64,000 nucleotides of DNA from Mesolinea sp040772305 (GCA_040772305.1 JAXGYK010000002.1:248001-312000), one strand, 5' to 3'; positions 44,470 to 54,166 are shown, numbered from the stretch's first letter. Notes: a model not told the origin generated them from the sequence alone. A program made the numbers and translations.

Positions 44470-45357
44470 CTAAATAAAGAGTTTCACGAGGGCAGGCACG
44501 AGATAACCCAGGAAAAGTGCAATCGCTGCTGCGCGCTCAAGTGGTTTTTGGAGCGGGGTTTGGATGCTCATGGAGCTATCGCCCTTTTTCATGCGCATGA
44601 TCACTGGCATGAGGAAAAGCGCAGCTAAAAACACCATAAAAGCAATAACCCAGGGATGAAAGAGGCCCAGGAAAAGGAAGGTGATGATACCGCATATTCC
44701 ACCGATTGCGAGCAGGATGAGCATGATGACATGGGTAGTCTTTTCTCCCAGTACGATGGCTGTGTGCTTAAGGCCAGCACGTTTATCGCCTTCAAAATCT
44801 CGCAGTTCATTGAAAAGCTCCCCGTACATAGAAACACAAAGTACGAAGCACAAAGGGAAGATCAGCTTTTCGTTTGCAAAGTCGGAAAAACTAAAAAATC
44901 CGGTGAGTGTCTGTAAGCCAGCCAAGAGCCAGCAATGGGAGAGGAGGTCAAAAAACGCACGGTTTTTGAGGCGCAGGTAGGCTGAATAAAAGACGCCTAA
45001 GACCAAGCTTACCAGACCATAATAGAAGGCCTTACCGCCCAGACTGGCATAAAAAGCCAGTGCAATTAAGGCAACGATAAAGGAAATAAGACGTGCAGTT
45101 CGAGGAGTAAGCAAGCCTGCAGAAACCGGGTTACGGTGGACTTTTTCAGGATTGAGTGCATCGTCGGGTGCGTCTTCAACATCGTTGATCATGAATGCGA
45201 ACCCAACGGAAAGTAAATTAGCAACAAGCACGATGATGAAGCGCCAACCAAACTCTCCTTCGGCGGATGCGATTCCTAATATGGTTGTTACTGTAACGAA
45301 GTAAAAATATTCGTTGAAACGGGTGAGTTTTAAAATGCCAGCAATATTTTTGTTCAT
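44470..45357 (-). CDS. UbiA-family prenyltransferase
   Basis: 295 residues from ATG 45357 (AAAGGTG in front; longer frames upstream have no ribosome site). Eight to nine hydrophobic helices and the two Asp motifs of the superfamily: MINDVEDAPDD (NDxxDxxxD) and ELRDFEGDKRAG (DxxxD). It transfers a prenyl chain to an acceptor in the membrane; quinone, haem or (bacterio)chlorophyll-type acceptors are all possible and none is indicated by neighbours. Confidence 0.9.
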   Translation of the reverse strand: MNKNIAGILKLTRFNEYFYFVTVTTILGIASAEGEFGWRFIIVLVANLLSVGFAFMINDVEDAPDDALNPEKVHRNPVSAGLLTPRTARLISFIVALIALAFYASLGGKAFYYGLVSLVLGVFYSAYLRLKNRAFFDLLSHCWLLAGLQTLTGFFSFSDFANEKLIFPLCFVLCVSMYGELFNELRDFEGDKRAGLKHTAIVLGEKTTHVIMLILLAIGGICGIITFLFLGLFHPWVIAFMVFLAALFLMPVIMRMKKGDSSMSIQTPLQKPLERAAAIALFLGYLVPALVKLFI

Positions 45358-45469
45358 GTACACCTTTAACAAAAGAAACCAGGGAGAAAGTATACCAGAG
45401 CATTCTTGCGGAATTCTGGAACAGAATACAAGACCTGGATACAATTGATAAACAAGAAAAGGAGCTTAA

Positions 45470-46627
45470 ATGGACTTTGACAAGATTATCGACCGTCGTG
45501 CCAGCGATAGTGTAAAGTGGCATCATTTTGCAGAGGACGTATTGCCAATGTGGGTAGCCGACATGGACTATAAGTGTCCGCCTGCAGTGATGGAAGCGCT
45601 GCATCGGCGGGTAGACCATGGTGTGTTTGGGTATGCGATGTTGACCGAAGGCCTTACCGAGGTGGTGCAAAAGCGGCTGCTGGACAAGTATGGCTGGGAA
45701 ACTGAAGCTGACTGGATTGATTATGTTCCGGGTATTGTTACCGGCTTCAATCTGGCCGTGCGTACATTTTGTGAGCCTGGAGACGCGCTCATTTTTCAAG
45801 TTCCAGCTTATCCGCCTTTTTTTGGCGCCGGGCCGAATGCGGGCGTGCGGAGCGTCTTAAACCCCTTAATTGAAAACGCTGATGGCAGTTACAGCTTGGA
45901 TTTTGAGCGCTTTGAAGAGCAAATTATTTCCGAGAAGGTGAAGTTGTTCATCCTGTGTAACCCGCACAATCCATCGGGTCAGGTCTTTAGCCGCGAAAAG
46001 CTATTGCAGCTGGCTGAGATTTGTCTGAGGCATGGGGTGCTGATTTGTTCGGATGAGATTCACTGCGATTTGCTCTACGATGATGCAAAACATATTCCGA
46101 TTGCCTCGCTCTCGGACGAGATTGCACAAAACTGTTTGACCTTTATGGCACCGTCGAAGACCTACAACATTGCCGGGCTGCACGCATCAGTGATGATCAC
46201 ATCCAATTCCAAGCTGCGGGACGCTATTAGTAAGACTCGGGCTGGACTGGTTGGCCGTCCGGATATGCTGGCTCTAACAGCCAGCAAGGCGGCCTTCGAA
46301 GAAGGTGAGCCTTGGCTAAAGGCTTGTTTAGCGTATATGCAGGCGAACAGGGATCATTTGCATCGGTTTGTCAACGAGGAAATGCAGGGGGTACGCATGT
46401 TTAAGGCACCTGCAACCTTCCTAGCATGGCTGGATTGTCGGGAAACCGGCTTGACGAAACCACAAAAGTTCTTCCTGGAAGAGGCAAAGGTTGGGCTGAA
46501 CGACGGGGCTACCTTTGGAGAAGCATATAGCGGCTTTGTGCGGCTCAACTATGCCACACAACGCTCGCTTTTGGATGCGGGATTAAAGCGTATGCGGGAT
46601 GCGCTGCAGATGCACACGCCCTGCTAG
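45470..46627 (+). CDS. PatB/MalY-type PLP-dependent C-S lyase/aminotransferase
   Basis: 385 residues, fold type I aminotransferase. The opening VLPMWVADMDYKCPPAVMEA is diagnostic for MalY/PatB. PLP lysine in APSKTYNIAGLH (about residue 230), NPHNPSGQVF for cofactor positioning, and DEIHCDLLYD. It cleaves cystathionine to homocysteine, pyruvate and ammonia, or other C-S substrates, and could feed homocysteine to MetH. AAAAGGAG precedes the ATG. Confidence 0.92.
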   Translation: MDFDKIIDRRASDSVKWHHFAEDVLPMWVADMDYKCPPAVMEALHRRVDHGVFGYAMLTEGLTEVVQKRLLDKYGWETEADWIDYVPGIVTGFNLAVRTFCEPGDALIFQVPAYPPFFGAGPNAGVRSVLNPLIENADGSYSLDFERFEEQIISEKVKLFILCNPHNPSGQVFSREKLLQLAEICLRHGVLICSDEIHCDLLYDDAKHIPIASLSDEIAQNCLTFMAPSKTYNIAGLHASVMITSNSKLRDAISKTRAGLVGRPDMLALTASKAAFEEGEPWLKACLAYMQANRDHLHRFVNEEMQGVRMFKAPATFLAWLDCRETGLTKPQKFFLEEAKVGLNDGATFGEAYSGFVRLNYATQRSLLDAGLKRMRDALQMHTPC

Positions 46628-46649
46628 CGCAGAGCAGTTTATTAAAGAA

Positions 46650-46684
46650 AAAAGAGGCTGTCCAAAAAGGGCAGCCTCTTTTTT
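46650..46684. terminator. bidirectional terminator between patB-like and csp genes
   Basis: AAAAGAGGCTG and CAGCCTCTTTT form an 11-base stem around an eleven-base loop, with T runs on both strands. It serves convergent genes ending at 46627 and 46696. Confidence 0.92.
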
Positions 46685-46695
46685 GGTCTGTAAAA

Positions 46696-46911
46696 TTAGT
46701 TGTCCAGGATTACAACATTGGCGGCCTGGCGGCCCTTTGGTCCTTCCTCGATGGAAAATTCTACGTTTTGACCTTCTTTGAGACGACGGTAGCCTTCCAT
46801 TTGGATAGACGAAAAATGCACAAAGACGTCGTCGGCATTTTCGCAGCCGATGAAGCCATAACCCTTGGGAGCGCTAAACCATTTAATCGTGCCTTTAATC
46901 CGTTCTGCCAT
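46696..46911 (-). CDS. cold-shock protein (CspA family)
   Basis: 71 residues, single OB-fold cold-shock domain. RNP1 (KGYGFI) and RNP2 (DVFVHFS) are intact. It binds single-stranded nucleic acid and melts RNA structure. The 5' leader predicted from the promoter at 46961-46988 is about 43 bases, shorter than the long thermosensing leader of E. coli cspA. Confidence 0.96.
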   Translation of the reverse strand: MAERIKGTIKWFSAPKGYGFIGCENADDVFVHFSSIQMEGYRRLKEGQNVEFSIEEGPKGRQAANVVILDN

Positions 46912-46960
46912 ACTTGTAACTCTTCTTTCCTGTGATGCTGTTTAATCCCAAATTCTTTTA

Positions 46961-46988
46961 ATTATGCGCAATACTTTATCACTATCAA
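46961..46988 (-). promoter_or_regulatory. sigma70-type promoter of the csp gene
   Basis: On the minus strand TTGATA (46983-46988), 16 bases, CATAAT (46961-46966). On the other strand of the same gap a TATACT at 47110-47115 is a candidate -10 for the gene at 47144, without a convincing -35. Confidence 0.5.
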
Positions 46989-47143
46989 GAGTATTAGTCA
47001 ATTCCTATAATGACAGGTTCAGAAGGACCGTTTTGGGCAAGGAGCTAAATCAGGGGTTTTAGGTACTAAAAATTGGATGAATAATGCGTACTATTCAATA
47101 TGCCTCTGTTATACTTAAAATATACACCAAGGAGGTTGCTTAG

Positions 47144-48349
47144 ATGACAAAACATCGCCTTTCACGCGGTGATCTGGGTATCATTGCGCTACGTTCTGCC
47201 GCCGATTTAGGCGAAAAAATCGATAAACATCTCCTGGAAATGCGCAAAGCCCGCGGGCAAAACCTGGACAGTGACGGTTGCGAGATTGACACTTACCTGA
47301 TTAAGACAACGGAGATCCGTTTTCCAAATGGAGAGGGAAAAGTGCGCTTGGATGAGACTGTTCGAGGACGCGATGTTTTTATTTTGGGGGACGTTTCAAA
47401 CTACTCGATTACCTATAACATGTATGGCAAAACAGTTCCCATGGGCCCGGACGAACACTTTATGGATATCAAACGGGTGCTTTCCGCGATGAGTGGCCGG
47501 GCCAGACATGTAACGGTAGTGCTGCCAAAACTCTACGCCTCTTTGCAGCATCGCAAAAAGGCGCGTGAGTCGATGGATTGTGCAATAGCCTTGCAGGACC
47601 TGGAGCGCTGGAGTGTGGATGAAATCATCACCTTTGATGCGCACGATCCAACCATCCAAAATGCTGTACCGCAGGTTTCTTTCCTGAATATCTACCCGAC
47701 TTTAGAGATCCTAAAGCATTTTTTGTCTACTGAGAACTGGCTTTTTGACCCTGCTGAGAAACTATTGATTATTTCCCCTGATACCGGTGCGATGGACCGT
47801 GCAGTCTACTATGCAGGCGTTCTGGGACTGGATGTGGGTTTGTTTTATAAACGGCGAGATCACAGCCGCATTGTGAACGGAAAAAACCCGATTGTTCAGC
47901 ATGAATACCTTGGGCAAAACGTTGAGGGTAAGAATGTGTTGATCGTAGATGACATGATCAACAGCGGCGAGAGTGTTTTTGACATAGCAATAGAACTTAA
48001 ACGCCGCAAGGCAAAGACGATTTATGTTGCCAGCACTTTTGCCTTTTTTACCGAAGGAATTGAAAAGTTTCAACGCTACTACGAAGAAGGTACGATCAAC
48101 AAGGTATTTAGTACAAACCTGAACTACTTGCCGGCAGAAGTGCTACGTGCTGAATGGTTCTCGCTGGTGGATCAGAGTCGTTACCTGGCAATGTTTCTTG
48201 ACCAGCTTAGTAATGAACAGAGCGCGAGCTGGCTTTTGGATGCGACTGCTCAGATTCGCAGTTTCCTTCTGGATAATGGGTTTGATCCTGACTTGCGCCG
48301 TATGGAAAGCATGAGCAATGCTTCAGAAAAGCGCACCAATGAGAACTGA
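47144..48349 (+). CDS. PRPP synthetase homologue (long form phosphoribosyltransferase-fold protein)
   Basis: 401 residues, about 85 longer than the usual ribose-phosphate pyrophosphokinase. The fold is recognisable: RFPNGEGKVRLDETVRGRDV, the middle DLERWSVDEIITFDAHDP (flexible-loop region with Asp-His), and the ribose-phosphate loop VLIVDDMINSGES. It would make PRPP from ribose 5-phosphate and ATP. The N-terminal extension and a C-terminal addition of about 60 residues are not part of the standard enzyme. AAGGAGGT at 47129-47136 precedes the ATG. Confidence 0.85.
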   Translation: MTKHRLSRGDLGIIALRSAADLGEKIDKHLLEMRKARGQNLDSDGCEIDTYLIKTTEIRFPNGEGKVRLDETVRGRDVFILGDVSNYSITYNMYGKTVPMGPDEHFMDIKRVLSAMSGRARHVTVVLPKLYASLQHRKKARESMDCAIALQDLERWSVDEIITFDAHDPTIQNAVPQVSFLNIYPTLEILKHFLSTENWLFDPAEKLLIISPDTGAMDRAVYYAGVLGLDVGLFYKRRDHSRIVNGKNPIVQHEYLGQNVEGKNVLIVDDMINSGESVFDIAIELKRRKAKTIYVASTFAFFTEGIEKFQRYYEEGTINKVFSTNLNYLPAEVLRAEWFSLVDQSRYLAMFLDQLSNEQSASWLLDATAQIRSFLLDNGFDPDLRRMESMSNASEKRTNEN

Positions 48350-49124
48350 ACGCAGCTTTCTTTGCCGCGAACAATATGCAAATGAGAAGAATTTAGGCGC
48401 TCGCATCCGCCTGCACCAGGATTTTACACGCGCTGATGAAGCCTGGAACGATTTTGTACTGCGTATCCTGGAAATCAAGGATGGCGATCGGGTTTTTGAA
48501 ATGGGTACTGGTTCGGCCTACTTTTGGCGCGAAAAAATCTGTAAGCTGCCGCAGGCAAAGGTCTTATTAAGTGATTTTTCTTTGGGAATATTGCAGTTTG
48601 GCTTAGATGAAATTGGAAAAGATGAGCGCATAAATGCCGCTGTGATGGACGCTGAGGCTGTTGCTGTTGTGGGCGCTTCCTTTGACCTCGTAATCGCCAA
48701 CCATATGCTTTACCATGTTCCCCGACCGGAGATGGCAATTCGGGAGGCTGCGCGTTTGTTGGCTCCCGGGGGCAGATTTGTCGCGACAACGAATGGCGAA
48801 GGGCATATGCGCCATTTGGATGAATTGCTGCAGGACTTTGCGCCTGACTGCGGTGAAATGCATCGATTCCATACCCCTTTTACGCTCGAAAATGGAAGAC
48901 TGCTGCTTGAACAGGTCTTCGAGGAATTAACGGTACTGCCATACCACAGCGATTTGTGGGTAACCGATGCGCAAGCACTGGTGGATTATGCGGGTTCGCT
49001 AAGGGATAAGCACATTGACAGACAAGGTTTGCTTGCATATTTTGAGGAGATCATTAACAGAGATGGGGGTATTCAAATTGATAAAAAGAGCGGAGCCTTT
49101 GTTGCCCGCAAGCCGCGCATTTAA
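48339..49124 (+). CDS. class I SAM-dependent methyltransferase (Methyltransf_11 type)
   Basis: 261 residues from ATG 48339, which overlaps the end of the PRPP synthetase homologue by 11 bases. SAM motifs: RVFEMGTGSAYF, KVLLSDFSLGIL and FDLVIANHMLYHVPRPE, then ARLLAPGGRFVATT. The substrate is unknown. Convergent with uppP. Confidence 0.85.
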   Translation: MRTERSFLCREQYANEKNLGARIRLHQDFTRADEAWNDFVLRILEIKDGDRVFEMGTGSAYFWREKICKLPQAKVLLSDFSLGILQFGLDEIGKDERINAAVMDAEAVAVVGASFDLVIANHMLYHVPRPEMAIREAARLLAPGGRFVATTNGEGHMRHLDELLQDFAPDCGEMHRFHTPFTLENGRLLLEQVFEELTVLPYHSDLWVTDAQALVDYAGSLRDKHIDRQGLLAYFEEIINRDGGIQIDKKSGAFVARKPRI

Positions 49125-49160
49125 GCCTGGATCAAACCGGAACTTCTTTTTTGCCTGGGC

Positions 49161-49982
49161 TTAACGGGCTGAAATTACAAATAAGGTAAGAATGGACAAA
49201 ACTGCGCAATAGGCGGCAAAGGGAAGCAGACTGTTTTTGCGCAAAAAGCCTAAGAGCCAGCGAATGGAAAAGTAACCTACAACCCCAGCAGAAATAAAAC
49301 CCAGAACGATAACTGGCAAAAACTTTGCCAGGTCAGGCATTGCGAGCATGTCCAGTGTAGTCAATGTGCCAGCGGCCAGCATAATAGGTATGGACATAAG
49401 AAACGAGAAACGAGCTGCTGCATCGCGCTTTAAGCCGCGCAGCAGGCCACCGCTGATGGTTGCCCCGGAGCGGGAAATGCCAGGGAAGATTGCAAGCGCC
49501 TGAAAAAACCCAATAATAATGGCATCGAGCCATTGGATAGAAGAAAGAGACTTTTCCGGGTGGGTAAAGAGCTCGGCAGCTGCCATGAGGATAGCAACGA
49601 GAAAGAGGAAGACCGCAGTTGCAAGCGGGCTTTCAAAGCTTGCTTCAACCTGTTTTTTAAGAAGTAAGCCGAACAAGCCCGCCGGGATGGTTGCCAATAT
49701 AATCCACCAACCCAGACGCGCCTGGCCTTTGCGGAAAGGATCCCCAGCTTTGAGAGCGGCTAGCAAATCCAAAAAAATGGCTTTAAGGTCATTCCAAAAG
49801 TAGAAAACTACAGCACTAAGCGTGCCTAGCTGGACGATGACGTCGAACACGAAGGCGGTTTGAGGCTCCAGCTGCCAATTAAGCAGGAAGGGAACTAAGA
49901 CCAGATGAGCGGAAGAAGAAACCGGCAGAAATTCCGTAAGACCTTGGATGATACCTAAGAAGATGCCCTGAAATATTGTCAT
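49161..49982 (-). CDS. uppP: undecaprenyl-diphosphatase
   Basis: 273 residues, seven to eight hydrophobic segments. Family motifs are clear: QGLTEFLPVSSSAHLVL near the N-terminus and FPGISRSGATI in the middle. It recycles the lipid carrier for cell-wall synthesis and gives bacitracin tolerance (BacA). It fits with the other wall genes of the window. Confidence 0.96.
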   Translation of the reverse strand: MTIFQGIFLGIIQGLTEFLPVSSSAHLVLVPFLLNWQLEPQTAFVFDVIVQLGTLSAVVFYFWNDLKAIFLDLLAALKAGDPFRKGQARLGWWIILATIPAGLFGLLLKKQVEASFESPLATAVFLFLVAILMAAAELFTHPEKSLSSIQWLDAIIIGFFQALAIFPGISRSGATISGGLLRGLKRDAAARFSFLMSIPIMLAAGTLTTLDMLAMPDLAKFLPVIVLGFISAGVVGYFSIRWLLGFLRKNSLLPFAAYCAVLSILTLFVISAR

Positions 49983-50002
49983 AAAAAACCTCTTAAGCTT
50001 GC

Positions 50003-51121
50003 CTAGACCCGTCCGGCATTGGGTTTACCGGCTAGCCTTTCAAGGGCAGAGCTTGCATATTGCTGGAGCCTTCCCTGCAGAATAGCCAGACGAAGCTCGC
50101 GGGCTAATTGCAGTAAGGTGTGCAGATTGTGGATGGAAAGGAGGGTAGCGGCCAGCATTTCTTTAGCGTTAAGCAGGTGCCGCAAATAGGCACGGCTAAA
50201 ATGGCTGCAGGTGTAACAGCTGCAGTTTACATCAATGGGCTGGGGATCGCGGGAAAAAGCAGCATTTAGGAGGTTAAGACGGCCGTCAAGCGTCATTGCG
50301 CTTGCATGGCGTGCCAGACGAGTAGGCAGGACGCAATCAAAAATGTCAACCCCGCGCAGTACGCCCTCAATAAGGTCTTCGGGGGTTCCAACGCCCATCA
50401 GGTAGCGCGGTTTGTCGGAGGGGAGGATGGCATTGACAAGCTCAATAGTACGGTACATTTCGCTTTTGCGTTCACCAACCGAAAGGCCGCCGATTGCATT
50501 TCCCGGCAGATTCAGGCTGCTGATGAAATGAGCAGATTCTTCTCTTAAGTGGGGGAAGATACCGCCTTGAACGATCCCGAAAAGGGCTTGATCCGGGCGT
50601 GTTTTGGCTTCTATGCAGCGCAGAGCCCAAGCATGGGTTCGCTGCATAGCCTCCCGGGCATAGGCCTCTTGCGTAGGGTCAGCGCATTCATCAAAGGCCA
50701 TGATGATGTCTGCGCCAAGGTTTTCCTGGATGCGAATGGAAGTTTCAGGCTCCAGACGCTTCATAGCTCCATCAATGTGGCTCTTAAAACTAACCCCATC
50801 ATCATCAATTTTTCGGATTTTGGAAAGTGAAAAGACCTGAAAGCCACCTGAATCGGTGAGCATTGGGTGCGGCCACTGCATAAATTGGTGTAAGCCGCCC
50901 ATTTCCGCAATAAGTTCGTCCCCGGGCCTTAAAAAGAGGTGATAGGTATTGGCAAGCACCAGCTGGGCGTCGAGGTCCATTAACTGAGACGGTGTAAGTG
51001 ACTTTACCGTTGCCTGGGTTCCCACAGGTGCAAAAACAGGAGTGGAAAGGACTCCATGCGGCGTAAGAAACTCGCCTGCGCGGGCAGATCCATCCTGTGC
51101 TTTTAGGGTGAACTCAAACAT
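50003..51121 (-). CDS. tgt: tRNA-guanine transglycosylase (queuine tRNA-ribosyltransferase)
   Basis: 372 residues from ATG 51121, with GGAG ten bases upstream. Seen: MLTDSGGFQVFSL, GGLSVGERKSEM, the catalytic Asp in FDCVLPTRLARH, and the zinc site CSCYTCSHFSRAYLRHL with the distal His in LLSIHN. It exchanges G34 for preQ1 in tRNAs with GUN anticodons. Divergent from the alr region, with about 150 bases between. Confidence 0.97.
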   Translation of the reverse strand: MFEFTLKAQDGSARAGEFLTPHGVLSTPVFAPVGTQATVKSLTPSQLMDLDAQLVLANTYHLFLRPGDELIAEMGGLHQFMQWPHPMLTDSGGFQVFSLSKIRKIDDDGVSFKSHIDGAMKRLEPETSIRIQENLGADIIMAFDECADPTQEAYAREAMQRTHAWALRCIEAKTRPDQALFGIVQGGIFPHLREESAHFISSLNLPGNAIGGLSVGERKSEMYRTIELVNAILPSDKPRYLMGVGTPEDLIEGVLRGVDIFDCVLPTRLARHASAMTLDGRLNLLNAAFSRDPQPIDVNCSCYTCSHFSRAYLRHLLNAKEMLAATLLSIHNLHTLLQLARELRLAILQGRLQQYASSALERLAGKPNAGRV

Positions 51122-51277
51122 GCGCAGGAAACTCCAGGCAGTGGAGGAATAGATGGGTTTTGTTTTTGGCAGTCCATGAACCATTGAAACTGCTGAAAGC
51201 TTGCGTGATATTAGGGTAAAGCATTGCTAGCATTATAGCTTTTTTACAGGTCATTCTTCGGATTATACTTAGGCCTT

Positions 51278-51299
51278 ATGGATATGGACAGTAATAATT
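51278..51299 (+). other. detached original 5' end of alr
   Basis: ATG at 51278 opens MDMDSNN in the same frame as alr. It stops at the IS481-type insertion (target repeat AATAATT at 51293-51299). Joining it across the element to 52400 restores MDMDSNNFSTWLEIN. TATACT at 51264-51269, with TTTACA 15 bases upstream, is a candidate original promoter; it would give an almost leaderless transcript. Confidence 0.8.
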
Positions 51300-52392
51300 T
51301 GTACTCTAGTGAAACATACCTAACATCGTGAATAACTAGTAGAATTATACAAGGAGATCACGATGGACGCAGGATTAAGAGTAGCACATCAGAAACTGAG
51401 TGTCTTGCAGCTGGCAGAGAGTTTGCGCAATGTTAGCGAGGCTTGCCGCCAGCGCGGGGTTTCGCGCACCCAATTCTACGAATACAAGCGCAGGTTTCAG
51501 ACTCACGGGATCGAGGGATTGAAGGATCTCCCTCCCATACCCAAATCCAATCCTCTCACCACACCTCCCGAGCAAGTAGAGCGGATCTTGGAACTTAGCC
51601 TGGAACACCCCACATGGGGATGCAACAAGCTGTGCGACAGCCTGGCTCTTGAAGGGATCAAAATCAGTTATCCCACCATTCAGAATATCCTCAACAAGCA
51701 TGAGATGGGTACTCGCTATGAGCGGCTACTCAAGCTCGAAGAGCGAAGTCTCGAACACCAGATCGAGTTGAGCCCCCAGCAAGTGGCCTGGATCGAGAAG
51801 GCCAATCCCTGCTTCCGGGAGCGGCATATCGAGAGCAGCCGGCCGGGGGAAGTGCTTTCCCAAGATACGTTTTATGTCGGTGTGCTCAAGGGCGTGGGGC
51901 GGGTCTACTTGCACGCAGTCGTGGATACTTATGGCAGCTATGCCTTTGGCTTTCTGCACACCACCAAACAGCCAGAAGCAGCAGTAGCAGTTGTCCACAA
52001 TGACGTCCTACCTTTTTACAAAGAAAAAGGGCTACCGGTGGATGCGATCTTGACCGATAATGGGCGTGAATTTTGCGGGAAAGACACCCATCCATACGAA
52101 CTCTATCTGGAGCTCAATGACATCGAGCACCGCAAGACCCAGGTGCGCAGACCGCAAACGAATGGGTTTGTTGAGCGCTTCAACCGAACGGTCCTGGACG
52201 AATTCTTCCGCATCGCCTTTCGCACGAAGTTGTACGAATCTGTGGAAGCACTTCAGGTAGATTTAGACGCCTGGTTGGTCCACTACAATACCGAGCGACC
52301 ACACCAGGGCTATCGTAATCAGGGTCGGCGTCCTATTGAGACGATTGAGTTGTTTTCAGCTCAGGGTGTTAGGAATGAGTCCTAAGAGTACA
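51300..52392 (+). mobile_element. IS481-type insertion sequence inserted in alr
   Basis: 1093 bp beginning TGTACTC and ending GAGTACA. The ends form 26-base imperfect inverted repeats (about 19 matches). AATAATT directly repeats on both sides (51293-51299 and 52393-52399), a 7-bp target duplication. One intact transposase gene fills almost the whole element. The clean target repeat, intact gene and matching ends suggest a recent insertion. Confidence 0.93.
51363..52385 (+). CDS. IS481-type transposase
   Basis: 340 residues. N-terminal helix-turn-helix (SEACRQRGVSRTQFYEYKRR), a second DNA-binding segment (TWGCNKLCDSLALEGIKIS), then the rve integrase core with the DDE residues in LSQDTFYVG, ILTDNGREF and GFVERFNRT. 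The C-terminus has LVHYNTERPHQGY, typical of the family. AAGGAGATCACG precedes the ATG. It appears intact. Its stop codon overlaps the start of alr by ten bases. Confidence 0.94.
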   Translation: MDAGLRVAHQKLSVLQLAESLRNVSEACRQRGVSRTQFYEYKRRFQTHGIEGLKDLPPIPKSNPLTTPPEQVERILELSLEHPTWGCNKLCDSLALEGIKISYPTIQNILNKHEMGTRYERLLKLEERSLEHQIELSPQQVAWIEKANPCFRERHIESSRPGEVLSQDTFYVGVLKGVGRVYLHAVVDTYGSYAFGFLHTTKQPEAAVAVVHNDVLPFYKEKGLPVDAILTDNGREFCGKDTHPYELYLELNDIEHRKTQVRRPQTNGFVERFNRTVLDEFFRIAFRTKLYESVEALQVDLDAWLVHYNTERPHQGYRNQGRRPIETIELFSAQGVRNES

Positions 52393-53496
52393 AATAATTT
52401 TTCCACTTGGCTGGAAATAAACCTGAATGCAATCAGCGAGAACACGGCAAAAGTGCTGAAGTTGACCGGGCGTGAGGTGATGGCGGTTATTAAAGCTAAT
52501 GCCTACGGGCATGGTTTGGTTCCGGCTGCGCAGGCAGCGAATGCTGGCGGGGCAACCTGGTGTGGCACAGCCCGGATTGAAGAAGCACTGGCTCTGCGGC
52601 GAGCGGGTATTTCTTCCAGACTTCTGGTTCTTGGGTATACGCCGCCCGCAAAGGTTCCTGAGGCAATTGCTCAAAACATCACCCTTTCGCTGGTGGATGA
52701 AAAGTTGACCGAGGCTTACCGTCAGGTAGCAGCCGGAATGGGAGGCTGCCTGCATACGCACCTTAAGGTGGAAACAGGTATGGGACGGCTTGGTATGCGG
52801 GTGGAGCGTATTCCGGAGTTTATGCGATCCTTAGAAAATAGTGAAATCCAAGTGGATGGTATCTTCACACACTTTGCCCGTGGTGATGAGCCGAATTGTG
52901 CATATACATTAAGGCAAATTGAAATCTTTGATACCTTGCTCAGGCAGCTGGAAGCTGCTGGTTTAAAACCTTCTTTGGTTCACGCTGCCAATTCGGGAGG
53001 CATCATCAATTATCCTCAGGCATGGTATGACCTGACACGACCCGGAGATATTTTGTATGGGATGGCTCCGGGTCCGTTGACGCCATTACCGCCGGGTTAT
53101 AAGCCGGCTTTAACCTGGAAGGCCCGGCTGATTATGGTGCATGATTTTGAGGCCGGCCATGGAATTAGTTATGGAAGCCACTATGTAACGCACAGCCATG
53201 AACGTATAGGCGTGATACCGATAGGCTATGGGGATGGCTTTCGGAGGGTGAGCGGACAACAGGTGCTGGTAGGTGGAAAGCGTGTGGATGTGGTGGGCAG
53301 CGTTTGTATGGATCAGTGCATGCTCAAGCTGGATGAACTGCCAGATGCCAAGCCTGGCGATGAAGTAGTGCTTTTAGGCCGGCAAGGTGATGAAGAGATT
53401 AGTGTTGATGAGGTTGCAGCTCGATGGGGCACCATCAATTATGAGGTCACAACAGGTTTGGCCGACCGCTTGCCCCGGATTTACGTGTATGAATAA
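52376..53496 (+). CDS. alr: alanine racemase, with an IS-supplied start codon
   Basis: 373 residues from ATG 52376. PLP lysine in VMAVIKANAYGHG, the second catalytic Tyr in GHGISYGSHY, and VCMDQCMLKLD are all present. It supplies D-alanine for peptidoglycan. The first six codons (MSPKST) come from the right end of the IS481-type element; the original start lies 1.1 kb upstream at 51278. AGGA abuts the new ATG, and the transposase stop overlaps it, so expression may now depend on the transposase transcript and coupled translation. The rest of the gene is intact. Confidence 0.93.
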
Positions 53497-54166
53497 GCCT
53501 TTTCTGTTAGCAGAATTCCACTGTCATACCATTTTTTCGGCTGACTCGCTCTTGGAAGTGCCTGACTTGGTGATGGCTGCAAAAAGGAAGCAACTGGAGC
53601 GCGTAGCCGTTACCGATCACAACAGCATTCAGGGTGCCCTACGCGCCAAAGAACTGGACCCTGAGCGGATTATTATTGGCGAAGAAATCGAAACCAGCCA
53701 GGGGGAAATACTGGGTTATTTTATGGTGGATGAAATTCCACCCGGCTTACACCCCATGGAGGTAATCGCCCGATTAAAAGACCAGCAGGCCTTCATTAGC
53801 CTGCCGCACCCCTTTGACCGGTTGAGAGCTCATTGGCAGCCACAAACCTTGCGTGAAATGCTGCCTTACCTGGATGCGCTGGAGGTTTTTAACGCACGCT
53901 GTATAAGCCGCAGTTATAACCGGGCCGCTGATGCCTTTGCCTGCGGACATCAATTGCAGCGCATGGCTGGCTCCGATGCCCATACAGTCGTTGAGCTGGG
54001 GCGAGCAGCGATGCGAATACAGCGTTTTGATACAGCAGAAGAACTTCGTGAGGTGCTTGGAACAGCTGAACTACCCAAGAGGCTTTCTTCTGCCAGTGTG
54101 CATTTAAGTTCCAGCTGGGCTAAGTGGTTAAAGCGATGGAGAGGCAAGCAGCTTAGCAGGAAATAA
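53489..54166 (+). CDS. PHP-domain metal-dependent phosphoesterase
   Basis: 225 residues from ATG 53489, overlapping the alr stop by eight bases. Metal ligands: AEFHCHTIFSADS, VAVTDHNSIQG, IIGEEIET, ISLPHPFDR and MAGSDAHTV. Related proteins hydrolyse nucleotide or oligonucleotide phosphoesters. Coupled to alr, so it is affected by the same insertion. Confidence 0.87.
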   Translation: MNKPFLLAEFHCHTIFSADSLLEVPDLVMAAKRKQLERVAVTDHNSIQGALRAKELDPERIIIGEEIETSQGEILGYFMVDEIPPGLHPMEVIARLKDQQAFISLPHPFDRLRAHWQPQTLREMLPYLDALEVFNARCISRSYNRAADAFACGHQLQRMAGSDAHTVVELGRAAMRIQRFDTAEELREVLGTAELPKRLSSASVHLSSSWAKWLKRWRGKQLSRK

